Shown here: positions 22,013 to 33,514 of the stretch, one piece after another | How the letters are laid out: each line of letters starts with the position of its first letter | Numbering within the stretch: position 1 is the first letter of the stretch | Assembly (NCBI GenBank): GCA_024516035.1 | Contig: CM044955.1 | Coordinates: 12,716,009 to 12,780,008 of the forward strand | Source of the DNA: Bactericera cockerelli | Lineage: Eukaryota; Arthropoda; Insecta; Hemiptera; Triozidae | Direction of reading: 5' to 3' | DNA length: 64,000 nucleotides | Notes under the pieces: model-generated | The model's database searches: none | What the model saw: only the letters and a program-made list of their open reading frames with translations | Told to the model about the DNA's origin: nothing | Program-made: the position numbers and the translations under genes

Positions 22013-22066
<54 letters not shown>
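21360..22066 (+). mobile_element. possible retroelement 3' region ending in 46 A
   Basis: A GC-rich block (about 21770-22010) ends in TTATATATATT followed by an uninterrupted A tract at 22021-22066. This is the pattern of a recent + strand retroposon 3' end. A 93-codon minus-strand frame over the GC-rich block is rich in Pro, Arg and Thr and unrecognised. How this block relates to the LINE relic at 20035 and the minus-strand frame between them is unresolved. Confidence 0.4.
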
Positions 22067-22069
<3 letters not shown>

Positions 22070-24055
22070 TTCCATCTTAAATTAGAGTGCCTCTTCTTCT
22101 TGCCTCTGACTCTCTGATTCCCGGTCGTGCTCAGTTACCTATGTTATTGCACACACATTGAACAAAAGTCATTTGAACATGTTGAATAGTTTAACATTTT
22201 ATCTGAATGTCTATCGAGACACTCAACTTATTATTGTATCTATCTAAAAGATATAACAATAAGTACATTAGTATTCAAAAACAATTGTAATCCGCATCCG
22301 CATAGATAATAAAAATGCATGAACATGATAAGAACGACAGTAGGTCGTTGAACTCTTATGTACATTTATGTTAATCTGAACTAAAGTTTTGTTCTGGAAT
22401 TCTAATCTTTGAATAATTCAAACAACTTTTAGCTAGACTTCAGCCATCTCTCTGTACCAATCAAGTATATAAGCGGTTTATTGTTGCTAGATTTTGGTCT
22501 AGCTTTTAAGTTGGTCGAGACTTATCCACATGTCGAGAATTCAGCCATCTAGACAACATCCACGATTATAGTAGTATTCAAAATGAAATATTATTTCGAT
22601 ATCATGTTATCAATTTTCATACAATGTAAACATTGCAATTGCATGCACAGTCGTTTATTTCTTAGACATCTAGGTAAGTACAAGATTTATTCTGAAAGAA
22701 TAACTCCAATACACCCACAAGAATGATTGAAAAGAAAAATAATGTTACAATCGAATAGGATGATATATTTCATTTATAATAAATAATAACTATGAACCTA
22801 TTGCCAAAATAAGCGAGAATAATACGTTTCAAGATTACCAACAAATTGAGTTATTAGATAGAAGAAATAGGGTAAGAATTTATGAAGGATAAATAGAAAA
22901 AGCTTTTGAACTTGCTCTGAAAGACGGATTGATATTTTTGTAATGAAAGAAAATATTACGAAGGAAAAATATTGACTTGTATAAATTTTATTCTAGTCTG
23001 ATAGAAATGGTTTCATTTCAAAATCAAATTTATAGTAGGTACCAGAATGATTGAGTCTGAAATTTGCTGGATACCTACCTACTGGATGAAAATTTATTAG
23101 TGATATTATTATCGTATGACAGGCCAGACTTTCACTGTCTACTATGTCATAGTCTGGCTGGAGGACTATAAACAGGGAGTAGACCAGCATTGGCTTGGTT
23201 CTGGTTGCCCTTGTCAATTATTTTCCTCCTTCTAAAGTTGGTGGTAGAAGTGCTGAGTCATTCCTCCACTGTCTGGCTACCATCGTTCATGATGACGCTA
23301 CCTTATGATGATTCATTGTCTACTATGAACGTATTAATTTATGATCAAATTTCATCAAAATTCAGTTGAAGATGTAACTTTAGCTTAGAAAATGAATGAT
23401 CAGAAATTTTATCCTTGCCAGGTTCAGGACAAATTAACAATGAACACTTTAAAACTTACGAGCTGTTTAACCCGTGCTTCGATACGGTGTCATTTCTCCG
23501 CGGCTATCAACCCAGTTTGAATATTGAAAAATCCTTTCTTGATGCACGTCTAGGGACTATAAGGCACCAATAGGTACATACTACAACCTTTTTAGACTGA
23601 AAAAATAGCCAAATTTAAGTGGTACGTGACGTTGTCGTTGGCGAAATTATTACGGTGATTAGATAAACGGAAAAAAGAGTTTTTTTCAGTCTACCAGAAA
23701 TAAAAAAATGACCTTCTTGGAATAAAAGCTATTAGAATTAAAACATCTCTCCGTAGCTATTAGAGAATCTATTAGAACTAAAACATCCCTCCGTATAAAC
23801 AAAGCAGACCTAGATGGAAAAATTCAAGAAGGGATGGCATGGTACAAATACACAGTTACTTGTACATTGTACAATATCTGAAACCCCTTTTTCATTATTC
23901 ATATATCCCGTAATGGTTTCCCTGCTAATTGGTAAATAAGTGATGAATTATTCAGATATCGATATGTATTAACCCTCTTGCTTCCGTTTCAAGTTTTAAA
24001 AAAAGGTAAGTGTGCCCCGGAACCTCTTTCACATTACTTCAGAGCACTTTACCTT
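22067..24055. other. no gene seen
   Basis: Mostly AT-rich. At 23460-23510, AGCTGTTTAACCCGTGCTTC resembles a decayed Helitron 3' end on the minus strand. At 23735-23800 an imperfect tandem duplication is present (AGAATTAAAACATCTCTCCG and AGAACTAAAACATCCCTCCG). Confidence 0.45.
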
Positions 24056-24059
24056 TACA

Positions 24060-24177
24060 TCCATGCCATTCCGGAAACGAAAAATTTCGGTCAGAAATAT
24101 CCGCTCCGGCCGGGCTTCGAACCCGCAACCTCCGAGTCAGTAACCAATGCTCTTAACCACTGAGCCACGGAGGTCGG
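24060..24177 (-). mobile_element. SINE group G (tRNA head)
   Basis: Minus strand: GACCTCCGTGGCTCAGTGGT (A box), TTAAGAGCATTGG, B box GGGTTCGAAGCCC, then GGCCGGAGCGGATATTTCTG and a short body. The only copy noticed in the window. Downstream decay leaves the tail unclear. Confidence 0.7.
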
Positions 24178-24484
24178 CTTTGTGTTACTGGCATTCACCT
24201 CTGTTCAGTCTTTTTCTCGACGTCTTTTTAACGAGAGTCCGTCCACCTTCATCTTCCTGGAAGGAATTTCGCTTGGTTGGTTCAGAATATTAAAAGGTAT
24301 TATATCCAGACCATCATTCTGTAAATATAAATGCTTTCGTACCACTTCCTCGGGAAAAAAGCATCAGATTTCAATGAGGAAATGATGATTTCTCGAACTG
24401 TCAAGGAATTGTTATCGTTAAGAGGGAAGCGTTTTTTCTCTGAGCACTGACAGGAATGCTGAAGAAAGATGATAATTTAATAAA

Positions 24485-24754
24485 TACCTGGCATTTACCA
24501 CTTCACGGATAAGTACTGGGTGGATAGGAGTTTACTTTAGCTTTCAAGCATTTATCACTACGCTAACTGAAAGGCTAGTTGATAAATGGAAGAAAGGCTC
24601 TGCAATCCTTTTAGGATGGGTACGAGCCAAAATTTCGCTTGCTGCGCAGCGTGCAGCAAGTATGTGCATAAGAAGAGCTAGGAGACGATATAGGAGTGGA
24701 GAGTCGTTGTTGGGGTATGAAGATGGAATTGATCATTGGAAAAGAGGGTATTGA
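24485..24754 (+). pseudogene. C-terminal end of a mobile-element protein
   Basis: A + frame reads FQAFITTLTERLVDKWKKGS, then ILLGWVRAKISLAAQRAASM, CIRRARRRY, ending HWKRGY and a TGA at 24752-24754. The GW(V/I)RAK(I/L)S...R..CIR pattern is, from memory, a C-terminal motif of a mobile-element polyprotein spread in metazoan genomes; I cannot name its class. It resembles in position and style the IGLAIQRGNAA motif at 58419-58694. The upstream part of the protein is missing. Confidence 0.4.
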
Positions 24755-25154
24755 CTGTGAAGGAAATATTTCAATTGAATGTTTTAATTAATATGAAAAA
24801 AAATAAAAAAAATGTGTAGGTACAACAGTTTACTTTAGCTAGAATAATACATTTTTACACAACATATTTTCTCATTTGATATCTGTTTAAACAAAGACGT
24901 AGGAAACAATAAGACCTCAATAGTTTATACTGACTCATGGTTTTTCTACTTTCAATGCTACGGCTGATACGCCAAAAATAAACCCGCTTTGGTTTTCGTC
25001 TATGGCTAACAAATGGAGACATCTTTATAATGTTTGAAAAAAAACTTTTCAAGGGCAAAATAAATATAAATACCAAGGGTCTCACAACTTATATCCATTA
25101 CATGACGGTTACTTATGACTGCTCCTTTTTAATGTTTTTCCTAACAATATTTTT

Positions 25155-25385
25155 CTTAAAGATAAGTGTTTCACAGCCGTTTTTATTTCGTAGCCATGAA
25201 ACAGGAGCTACTGTAGACTTTTGTGATCCGTGTTGTAGCCTGCCCAGTGCCCATCCCGTAGTGTGCCTCCCCTCTGATGGGCGAGAAGTGACACAATACT
25301 TCCCCATTAAGTACTGGGTCAACACGAGGACCTTCCGCATGGCAAGCGAGTGCTTGACCACTGAGCTAATCGCGCGCTATATTAT
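25155..25385 (-). mobile_element. SINE group F
   Basis: Minus strand: tRNA-like head AGCTCAGTGGTCAAGCACTC, GCTTGCCATGCGGAAGGTCC, CGTGTTGACCCAGTACTTAA, TGTGTCACTTCTCGCCCATC, AGAGGGGAGGCACACTACGG, AACAGG...ATGGCT and end near TGTGAAACACTTATC. The B-box segment (GGTTCGATCCC in the 48412 copy) is deleted. Confidence 0.85.
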
Positions 25386-25440
25386 TAGGTATATATTCTG
25401 CATGATATATTTTTTAACATAAAACATTTCGTCAACGACT

Positions 25441-25500
25441 CCAATTTTTGAAATTGCTCCCAAAAATGAAGCTGCGTTGCCTCTTTGGATTGCAATATTA
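25441..25500 (-). pseudogene. short relic of an RT-element C-terminus
   Basis: On the minus strand the 60 bases read NIAIQRGNAASFLGAISKIG, matching GLAIQRGNAATFLGAIPKNG at 58600-58655. The rest of the protein is absent. Confidence 0.6.
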
Positions 25501-25504
25501 GGTA

Positions 25505-26325
25505 CCTACCTACCTATATTATTTTTTAAAGTATCTGTATTCTGCTTATCAGTAAAAATAAATAACAAATCCTGAGTGATAACACCCTGTATTCTGATTT
25601 ATGAACCTGCGTGGGCCCCAGGATATGTCTATAGCTAAACTTTCATAAGCTCGCAATACATTCAAGCACGCTTTGTTATTTCAAACGAAACTTTAAAAAA
25701 GATATCCCCAGGTTAACCTACGAGGCAAAAAAGACTAAGAAATAACGAAACAAGTTTCCAATAAAGATGCAAAATGTCCCCTGGTTCTGAAGCACGATTC
25801 GAACGTGCAAGGAAACAATAATAGAGGCGAGAAATTAGAGGATGTCAAAAGTTAGTTTGTCTTGGTGTCGAAAGATACAAGAAATATTTTCTTTTCTTTC
25901 GAATGTTTTGTAATTTGAGAGAGCGAATCTTTTTTTGTTGGAAAAAGTTAGCGTATTTTGTGATACGGACAGCTGCTTTCGATGGGTTTTCCTCAAATAT
26001 TGTGGTTTTCATAAACATTTCCGGAAGTGGCAGTTTTATTTTTCAAGAACTAGTAAAACTTTTTATGTCATTTTGCTCTTGAAAATCTCATTTCAAAATT
26101 AAAACTTTTCCAGTTATTTTTATTATCTATTATCTCATGATATATTCAATAAACATGGCTATACCAATGTGTTGAATAAAACTGCTTAGTTTGTACTGCA
26201 AGGAAATTATAAAATTAATAACCTATCTTGAATAAGACAAATCCTACTTTGGGTTACAGTACTCATCAATGGTTTAATGGTATAGAGTACTATAGAGAAT
26301 GAGGAAGAAAACTGTGAAAGCATCT
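25505..26325. other. no gene seen
   Basis: AT-rich, with a TAACACCCTGTATTC word at about 25571 resembling the ends of ACAGGGTG-type elements. Nothing else supported. Confidence 0.45.
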
Positions 26326-26328
26326 CTG

Positions 26329-26655
26329 TTTTTTTTTTTAATTTGGGTGCTTTAACATCAGTGGTCATTCGCACCGTTTCCAAGTTTAGATTTTTCTAAA
26401 TAAGCGGGTTCTCTTAAGGTATAGCATCAGAGAATCTATCCCGTTTTTATCATCCTCAAGAGAAGGAGGGGTAGATAGGGATGTTCGAATAGGGGTGAGT
26501 ATAGGACATACCAAGATGTGTACAACTATGAGTTGAACTCCACATTCACAGTCAGGGGGATTTTCTCTTCGGAATAAATGGCTATGGGTTAATAAAGTAT
26601 GTCCAATACGCATTCTAGTTGGGAAGCATCTCAGTGATCTTGGCATATTGGTCAT
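26329..26655 (-). pseudogene. LINE ORF2 C-terminal relic with poly-A end
   Basis: The minus-strand frame 26386-26655 reads RMRIGHTLLTHSHLFRRENP then PDCECGVQLIVVHILVCP. This is the RxRxGHT.LTH...C.CG......H.L..CP pattern at the C-terminal end of Jockey/R1-like LINE proteins, after the reverse transcriptase. It ends with FRKI and a stop, then a short 3' end finishing in an A run (T run on + at 26329-26339). The 5' part of the element is missing, as usual for truncated LINE copies. Length is 89 codons against the 900 or more of an intact protein. Confidence 0.8.
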
Positions 26656-26777
26656 GGGATAAGAATTGGCCCATTACTCAATGCAATGGAGATTCCCTAA
26701 AAATATCTATATAATTATGTTTTTTAGATTACGTACTATTTATTTATTTTTGCTTAATGTTTATTTAATATCTAGGT

Positions 26778-26914
26778 CAGCGGTCCCCAACTGGCAGCTC
26801 AAGAAATAATATTAAAATAGTGCAAAATAAGTACGTTATGAATAAATCGGTGGGCCGCAAAATTGTTTTAAAGATATTATTGGGCCCCCAAGCTAAAAAG
26901 GTTGGGAACCGCTG
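26778..26914. mobile_element. 137-bp hAT MITE
   Basis: The ends are inverted (CAGCGGTCCCCAAC and GTTGGGAACCGCTG), and perfect 8-bp duplications ATCTAGGT flank it at 26770-26777 and 26915-26922. The CAG(C/T)GG(T)...CCAAC termini and 8-bp target size fit hAT miniature elements. Non-coding. Confidence 0.92.
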
Positions 26915-27029
26915 ATCTAGGTCATTCGAGATAGGGAGTGGGGGTTCTATTCATTCTCTGTATACCCTTCAAGACCTCAAACCGAAAAATAACAATGCAA
27001 TAATTGGTAACTTATGTTAGAGTGATCGG

Positions 27030-27112
27030 CCGACTAGTCCTGACCTCGCTTGGCGTTGCTTAACTTCAGTGATCCGACGAGAACTATTCCACGTGTCATC
27101 AATGCTGGGTTT
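27030..27112 (-). mobile_element. 5S-rRNA-like SINE head or 5S pseudogene
   Basis: Minus strand: GTGGAATAGTTCTCGTCGGA, TCACTGAAGTTAAGCAACGC, CAAGCGAGGTCAGGACTAGT. It follows 5S rRNA through the internal control region. The 5' arm differs and no SINE body follows. Confidence 0.75.
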
Positions 27113-27134
27113 TACACATTATTATTATTACATT

Positions 27135-27255
27135 AGTGCTGTAGCTTGTCCATCACGTAGTATAGGACCTCTCCTCTGATGAATCAAAAAAAATACTTCC
27201 TAAGTATTTAGATACTGCGTCAACACGAGTGCACCGGAAGATATCTCTTGCAATC
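27135..27255 (-). mobile_element. SINE group F, fragment
   Basis: Matches the group F body (GTGTTGACGCAGTATC, the AGGAGAGG...ATACTACG region) on the minus strand. The tRNA-like head is absent. Confidence 0.65.
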
Positions 27256-27335
27256 TCATCAAACACCTCGGCCGAGGTGTGAAGAACGCCTATACAAAGA
27301 AAGACAGCCCGGCAGAGTGTAAGGTTACGGAAAAC
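27255..27335 (-). repeat. repeat with palindrome ACACCTCGGCCGAGGTGT, inverted copy
   Basis: Reverse complement of the 4925-5005 repeat, including the 18-bp palindrome, GAAGAACGCCTATACAAAG and GTAAGGTTACGGAAAAC. Confidence 0.8.
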
Positions 27336-27431
27336 ATAATTATTATGACTACAATCACACTTGTAATCTTTTTATCACTATACATCTCGTCGGTCATGGT
27401 ATCCCAGTAAGTGCAACATTGTGTTGCCCAT

Positions 27432-27453
27432 CGCTGAGCAACGTTGCTCAGCG
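27432..27453. repeat. 22-bp perfect palindrome
   Basis: Arms CGCTGAGCAAC and GTTGCTCAGCG meet without a spacer. It lies in a locally GC-richer stretch (27380-27600) bearing a 75-codon minus-strand frame that I do not recognise. Confidence 0.9.
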
Positions 27454-27609
27454 TTCAATACTCTACTCTTTCTATATATAGGATCACATGAGAACCCCAC
27501 CCACTTCGCAAAGTATTGTAATTCTTCATATTTGAAATTGCGTGCACTCAGTCGGACCCCGGCTTTATGACCAAGTATTGTTTCAACTAGACGAAAACTC
27601 AACAATTGA

Positions 27610-28640
27610 TGAAAACTTGAAAATAATATTATTAGTTTAAAACTATTTCTATTATTTCAAGATTAATCCACAAGGCAAAAATGTTTGAACGAAACAACAA
27701 AAGGAACACAAGTTCTTCAAAGCGAGGGCGGGTGATTTAATTGAGAAAACTTTAACTTTCAAACTCTATTATTTTGTCTACAGAAAACAGAGCTTTGTTG
27801 CATAAACATTACCTATGTAAAGCCCTTCAAGGAATCCCAACATCTTTTACGCTCAATTAATATCTATGTTTGATGCTGCAAAAACATAATCCTTTTGAGC
27901 TTGCTTTTCTGCTGTAGTGTTTCTACACAAAATGAAGTAATGATTTATCCATGTTATTAACATGGATAATGGATATAGAACCAAGGTTTCGAATTCAAGA
28001 ATTGGTTCAAAAGCTATTAATTTGTTTTTGAAAATGAAGCATATTTAGACGACTGTAAATTCCCCAACAAATTTGAAAAATACAGATAGCTCGTTTTTTG
28101 AGCGAAGCCTTCCATTATTTACTTACCAACTAGCGTATAATATATCATGCTTCATGCTTTATTTTCTTTGTTATGTTCAAGCTAAAATATGGTATTGTTA
28201 TTTTTTTTTGGAAGTTAGAAGCAAATTTTCTTCTAACAAACACCTACTAAATCACTAATTCTTAGAAAATTAATAGGTAATACTGCTATCAATAATTTAG
28301 TTGAAGCCAAAAGTCTCAAGACTGGCCTTGAACAGGATACTGAGCAGAAAATTATTCACTTGCCACTATAATTATTTTGTTGCAATATTCCAGAGAACAG
28401 TCAGATTCAAGTGAATTTTAATTTTCATGAATCTACTTCTCAAATGGGGCACAGCAAGACTAGAAACCCATTGTTGGGGCTGAAAATTTCTCAAACTATG
28501 AAATCATCAATGTCAAAACAAAGTTTTGTTAACATTAAATAAATAATAAATCCTTTCACTTTCAAATAAGAGTGTACTGTAGGTAGTGACGGTTAAATAA
28601 GTGGAGGTGACTTTTTCTTGCTTTGTACAGGAGTGACCTT
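27610..28640. other. no gene seen
   Basis: AT-rich; nothing recognised. Confidence 0.5.
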
Positions 28641-28644
28641 ATAA

Positions 28645-28850
28645 ATAAATAATAATAATAATAATATCACCTTATTTATACTGCCAAATTAAGACTATTA
28701 AGTCCCATTATTCCAGCAGTAAGTCCAAGACGTATTATTATGTGGTAAAAATCCCAAATGGGAGGATAATATGTCTTGTCCCGGCTGGGTTTCGAACCCG
28801 CGACTTCTGGATTACCAGACCGCCGACTTTACTACTGAGCTACCGGGATA
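28645..28850 (-). mobile_element. SINE group A, full length
   Basis: Minus strand: CCGGTAGCTCAGTAGTAAAG head, B box GGGTTCGAAACCC, GGGACAAGACATATTATCCT, CACATAATAATACGTCTTGG, and an ATT-repeat tail. Part of the head between the boxes is deleted compared with 63343-63550. Confidence 0.88.
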
Positions 28851-28904
28851 GACAATGTAATACATTTATAAAAACTCTAGGCACCTATCGTGTTTTTTAA
28901 TATG

Positions 28905-29195
28905 ACTGTTTCACACTCTTTTTTATTTCCTATTCATGCAGTAGCTCATGTAGACTCTTGTGGTCTGTGTTGTATCTTTCCTGTCCCGTAGTATGCCTCC
29001 CCTCTGATATGCAAGAAGTGAAACAATACTTCCCCTTAAGGTTCTGGGTCAGCACGAACGCACCGTAAGGTGTCCCTTACAAATAACTGTAAAACCAAAA
29101 AATAATTTAAAAAAATATTGTTACTTCTGGTGTCCGAACCCGGGACCTTCCGGATAGCAAGCGAGTATCTTACCACTGACTGTGCGCCTAAACAA
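28905..29195 (-). mobile_element. SINE group F, full length
   Basis: Minus strand: head GTCAGTGGTAAGATACTCGC, TTGCTATCCGGAAGGTCCCG, B box GGGTTCGGACACC, a linker, then AAGGGACACCTTACGGTGCG, CTGACCCAGAACCTTAA, GAGGGGAGGCATACTACGGG and end GTGTGAAACAGTC. Confidence 0.85.
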
Positions 29196-29267
29196 AATTA
29201 CTCAAACTCGTCTTACTAAATATTTGCCATAGGTAAGGAGTTGAACTGACGACTCCAAGGGTATGAG

Positions 29268-29385
29268 TATTTACTGGGGACGGTTGAAAAAAAATTATAA
29301 TAGTTACCCAGGTACCTAACACTGACTATTTACTGGGGACGGTTGAAAAAAAATTATAATAGTTACCCAGGTACCTAACACTCTT
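29268..29385. repeat. 59-bp tandem duplication
   Basis: Two identical 59-bp units (TATTTACTGGGGACGG at 29268 and again at 29327). No sequence is shared with the other 59-bp duplications at 32676 and 63857. Confidence 0.95.
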
Positions 29386-29389
29386 ATGT

Positions 29390-30925
29390 GGGGCTTGCCT
29401 GCGTTCAACCTCGAAAGGATTCATCAAAAAATAACCAATCTAACCATTCACTTCACTCCCCGCCTTCATTACTTAAAGCGTATTTTTTAATGAATGCTGT
29501 CGATTTTTTTATGTCTCTTTAATTTAATACCATCGAAAATCGATCGAGGTGATACGAGTTGAATGATTTTGTATACAGACATATACAGTTGTATTGTATG
29601 TCAAGTGTCGGTTCTATTATGTCGACATACATTCTGACGAGTTTGTAGCATGCATAGTGAGTGTGCGACCCACCCTATTCCACACGTGACGTTGTGACCT
29701 CAAGTGCTTCAATGCTACCTTCTTTTCTGTGTGTCCATTGGTATTCTCGTGTTAATAACAGAAATCAAAAAACAAAAAAATAATAATAACAACAACCTTT
29801 CTCAAATGGTGGTCATTGAAATAATCTCTTCGCTACACGTCAGTTATGGATATGAAAATAACTTTTGAGGTTCCTTTGACGAAAAAAGAAAGAAAACATA
29901 TAATTATTATAATTACATAATTAATGTATAAACATTATTATAATTATGTACATAAGAATAGAATAGAACAGAAATTACGTTGTTTATACTGTTTATACTG
30001 AGGTGAGACTGAAAAGTTCCTTTATTCCTGCAGTCTAAACAAGGTCTCTTGTTCATTTTCAAATTTAAATAGACATTTTGTACATACATTTAATATTCTT
30101 GAGAATGTTTTTTCTTATTCTTAAGAATGTTGTTCATACATTTAAGAATGTTTTATAATAATTAATAATTCCGTGTCCGTGAGATAGGTATTCATATCAC
30201 GGTGGTGAGAGGAATATATGGACACCCAGATTCAATGTCTAGGCTCCTTTCATGTCCATAAGAGGTACATAACATAACAGAAACAGAAAACTAAATTCCT
30301 ACTGACGGGGTAAAAATTTCTGTTCCTTTAAGTTTTACTTTGAAAGTTATGAAATTATTGTGATGCAAGATTAAGTTTAGTTTAGTTTCCAAGATGCAAA
30401 AAGTCACCATGTTAGGAAATAAAAAAGAGCTGATAGTAATATCCTGAGTTAAATGGTTTGCTTAAGCCTGAGAGAGTGTCAGGGCTAAATCAAAGAATAA
30501 TATGGTGGATGTTGTCAGGGCTGAATTAAAGAATAATAATATGGTGAATTTTAACTGAAAGTTCCTCTTCAGTAATAGTAATAACTTTATTTTGAAAGTA
30601 TTTATTTATTTACCAAAATCAAACTACTCTATGAATTTTTGGTTCAAACAATTAGACTGATACGTGCGTACATAAATATTTATAGTTATATTTTTTTAAT
30701 CTTCCAAGGATATTTATTTGGGTTGATTCCAAAAGCTAATCAAAATTTCAACATGGCGCTACACAAACTGTTGTCAATAAAAGCTACCTTTCAAGAGCTA
30801 TCTTTTAAACAGTCCAACAGGCAGTCAATATGTCGTACCCTATAAAATAATATCGGTCATCTGAGAAATCGTGGATTTTAAACCTGGACCTAATTAAGCC
30901 TGTGTCAGCTATCTAACTAGTACCT
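29390..30925. other. no gene seen; one repeat piece
   Basis: AT-rich. At 30165-30265 the words CCGTGTCCGTGAGA, ATCACGGTGGTGAGAGGA, CACCCAGA and TCATGTCC resemble the repeat at 49628-49800 and 55195-55315. Otherwise nothing recognised. Confidence 0.4.
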
Positions 30926-30929
30926 AAAG

Positions 30930-31585
30930 TTACATCTATTTATTTATTTTATTTATTTACACTTTATTTTTTATACAAGACAAACAACAATAAATTATTA
31001 ACAGAGATAGTAAAAAAAATTAACAATATTTACAAAATAAGGTATAAAAAAAAATATTTAAATTTTATTGTTCAATTGTCTTGTAATCCGGTACCTACTT
31101 ATTAGGGATTTTAATCATTGAGAGAGACAATATTACAAATGTTGAAATAAATCTTATAATCTTATGTATTATCAATTTATCATCAATATTATCTTTATTC
31201 TGAACTCCCCTCGCGCAGCCACTACTAATACCAGCCTTAGGAAATAGGAGCAATAATTGTGGATGTCATGAGAGAGCCCGCTTTCAATAAGTGCGACAAG
31301 TGCTTGTTATCTTTTATGACTTGAGGACTAGCAGGATTACCAAGGACATTAAATGCCTCCAAAGCGGTGGTCCATACTTTTATCTTCCGTGTGTGGGCTG
31401 TACTTACACTATCATGTTTATTATGTACACGTGAACTTTCAAGGCATGACGTTTTTATGACGTTTCTTTCTCACTGAATTGCTCGGCTCATAAAATTAAT
31501 ATCAATAAACAAAAGGTTTACTAAAGTGTTGGCGTAACGGGATCCTCTGTCTTCATCTGATACTCTCATTAGCACACTGCTTATA
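30930..31585 (-). other. possible LINE 3' end, no gene seen
   Basis: ATTTATTTACACTTTATTTT at about 30950 mirrors the start of the piece at 48958-49000. It is the expected look of a LINE polyadenylation end read backwards. No coding relic was identified up to the Helitron at 31591. Confidence 0.35.
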
Positions 31586-31590
31586 CCTTA

Positions 31591-31822
31591 CTAGCCCGTG
31601 CTTTGCAACGGGACTAAATTTCAAATTTACTAAGGCATGGCCGTACTGCTGGACAGCAATGCCTTTTTGAACTTTTTATAATTTTTCTGGACAAAGCGAT
31701 AATGGTTTTGGGGGGGTCAATTCTGAGACATTTTTCGCTATCTCTTACCGTTTTGGCTAAACAACTCCGGACAAACAAACAAACAAACATAGGTAGGTAG
31801 TCCTTTTTTCTGTTTTAAAAGA
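31591..31822 (-). mobile_element. non-autonomous Helitron, family 1
   Basis: Same family as 47407-47662, inverted. The 3' end reads TTGCAAAGCACGGGCTAG before a T. The body shares TTTGTTTGTCCGGAGTTG, TTTAGCCAAAACGGTAAGAG and GCATGGCC...TTAGTAAATTTGA. The 5' end is decayed. Confidence 0.8.
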
Positions 31823-31924
31823 TACCTAAATACGTATTGAATCATCGAGCTACTTTAACCTTACAGCACTATTATTATGATAGACTGGTCGGAGTTTCAC
31901 AAGAGAAGCACCAATTTTCACACC

Positions 31925-32205
31925 GACCTCTATTTAGGTCTATTGTGACCAGTTGATTCTAATTCTGATGTACGTTCTGCTTTGAAGTATTCAGGACGGG
32001 GGTATTACCCTCTATTCGCTGGGAATCGTACCAGCTAACCAAATAAACCTCACCCAGACTAGGTAAGACCGGAAATGCCAGAATCACGTGTTTAGAGGGA
32101 ACAGAATTGTCGTAGAAAAGTCTGCCCCAACCGGAAATCGAACTCGGGATCTCTGGATTACGGGCAGTAGTGACATCCATTACGCCACGGAGGCTGACTT
32201 ACAAC
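31925..32205 (-). mobile_element. SINE group D, near full length
   Basis: Minus strand head TCCGTGGCGTAATGGATGTC, TACTGCCCGTAATCCAGAG, B box GAGTTCGATTTCC, body and core. It ends near AATCAACTGGTCACAATAGA. Confidence 0.88.
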
Positions 32206-32209
32206 CCTA

Positions 32210-32670
32210 TGCTATATAGGTATTTATTTTGTTACAATTCCAAGATTTCATCAAAACGTAATCTAAAGTTTCCGAAGGGCAAAAATTTTTAATGCCTAAG
32301 CGTATGCTGCTCTTATTAAATTTACGAGGCGTTTGTATTGAATTTAAATTTTTACTAGAGTCATTTTGTGTATCGATTAAAGAATTGCTTCAAATACTGT
32401 TTCATAATTTTTCAGCAAAAGAGAGAGAAGAACCAGGACTTGATAGAAATAAGACGGTCACATTGAAAACATCTCCTTTTTTTTCTTTCTTTTTTTGGTT
32501 GAAGGCAGGAAAAAATCTTAGACACATAGGTCATCCTGACTTGGGGTGTGGGATTTCCTCCCACTAAAAACCCACCTTCTCAAAGAGCTAATCGCACCTA
32601 GAACCGAAAAACATCAATACTTCAAGAATTACTTCAACAACTGAAAAAAACATCTTATAAATATTAATTT
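32210..32670. other. no gene seen
   Basis: Contains a 91-codon frame (32292-32567) rich in Phe/Leu with a poly-Phe tract derived from a T run. No domain, so it is not called a gene. Confidence 0.45.
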
Positions 32671-32675
32671 ACTCT

Positions 32676-32793
32676 AGGTGCCAATTTAACTTGCGATCTT
32701 CGACTTGGGTGTTGAGGTATAGCGCTTGCGAATCAGGTGCCAATTTAACTTGCTATCTTAGACTTGGGTGTTGAGATATAGCGCTTGCGAATC
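32676..32793. repeat. 59-bp tandem duplication
   Basis: Two units with few mismatches starting AGGTGCCAATTTAACTTGC at 32676 and 32735. More diverged than the pair at 29268. Confidence 0.95.
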
Positions 32794-33065
32794 AACCAGC
32801 GAAACCCACGTCATCTTCTGGAACCATCGGGATTGATAGAAAGCTGGGCACTAATCCATCTATCAGGTCTCTTGTCTTTTCTACCGATCTGCAAGCATCA
32901 CCCAGAATGACTGAACATAATTATCTCACATAAATGTTGTACAGCAAATGCAGGGTGAATCCTTCTTGTCATAACTATTAGTAACCAAATAAACATAAAA
33001 CATTTTCTTTTCGCTCAATTCATAGTCTTTTTAGATAGGTACCATTTTAGATACGTTTAGTGCCG

Positions 33066-33250
33066 CTCAAATAAATGCTCCAGTTCTCATCCGATCATTG
33101 AAGTTAAGTAACGTCCAGCTTGGTAAGAACATGAATTGGTGATCGTTCTGGTTTCAAATTCATCGATGGTCTAACCACCATGGTCTTCATAGCAATCCAC
33201 GGTCTGCTGGCTCAGGCTGGGTGAGGTTAATTGAAGTAGCTGGGTTTTTT
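33066..33250 (+). mobile_element. SINE group E, decayed (5S-like head plus core)
   Basis: The head carries CCAGTTCTCATCCGATCATT and GAAGTTAAGTAACGTCCAGC, a 5S-type internal promoter. It is followed downstream by the core word GGCTCAGGCTGGGTGAGGTT. The tail is missing. Confidence 0.7.
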
Positions 33251-33297
33251 TGTCCACCAAATGGTGAGTCCCTTGTGAAATGATAAGATCTATCTGG

Positions 33298-33510
33298 TCA
33301 TGCGTGGTAGTCAAGTGGTTAGCGCGCTAGTCGTGTAATCCTGGTAGCGTAGGGATCCGTTCGTTCGAATCCCACCCAGTACATGAATTTTTCCTCATTA
33401 ATTTGATTTTGTGACCACATAATAATAAGACTCTGAGGGTTAGGTGGTAGAGAATGCTTTGAGCATTAACCTCACTTGGTGGTTACCTTCCACTAAGGAG
33501 AATTATTATT
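33298..33510 (+). mobile_element. SINE group C, full length
   Basis: Head GTGGTAGTCAAGTGGTTAGC, GCGCTAGTCGTGTAATCC, GGTAGCGTAGGGATCCGTTC, B-box TTCGAATCCCACC, body with CCACATAATAATAAGACTCT, GGTTACCTTCCACTAAGGAG, and ATT tail. The cleanest group C copy here. Confidence 0.9.
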
Positions 33511-33514
33511 TATA

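Noticed and set aside
27030..27112. 5S rRNA gene
   Set aside because: Only part of the molecule is present and the 5' arm is diverged; related heads at 56313 and 61020 belong to SINEs.
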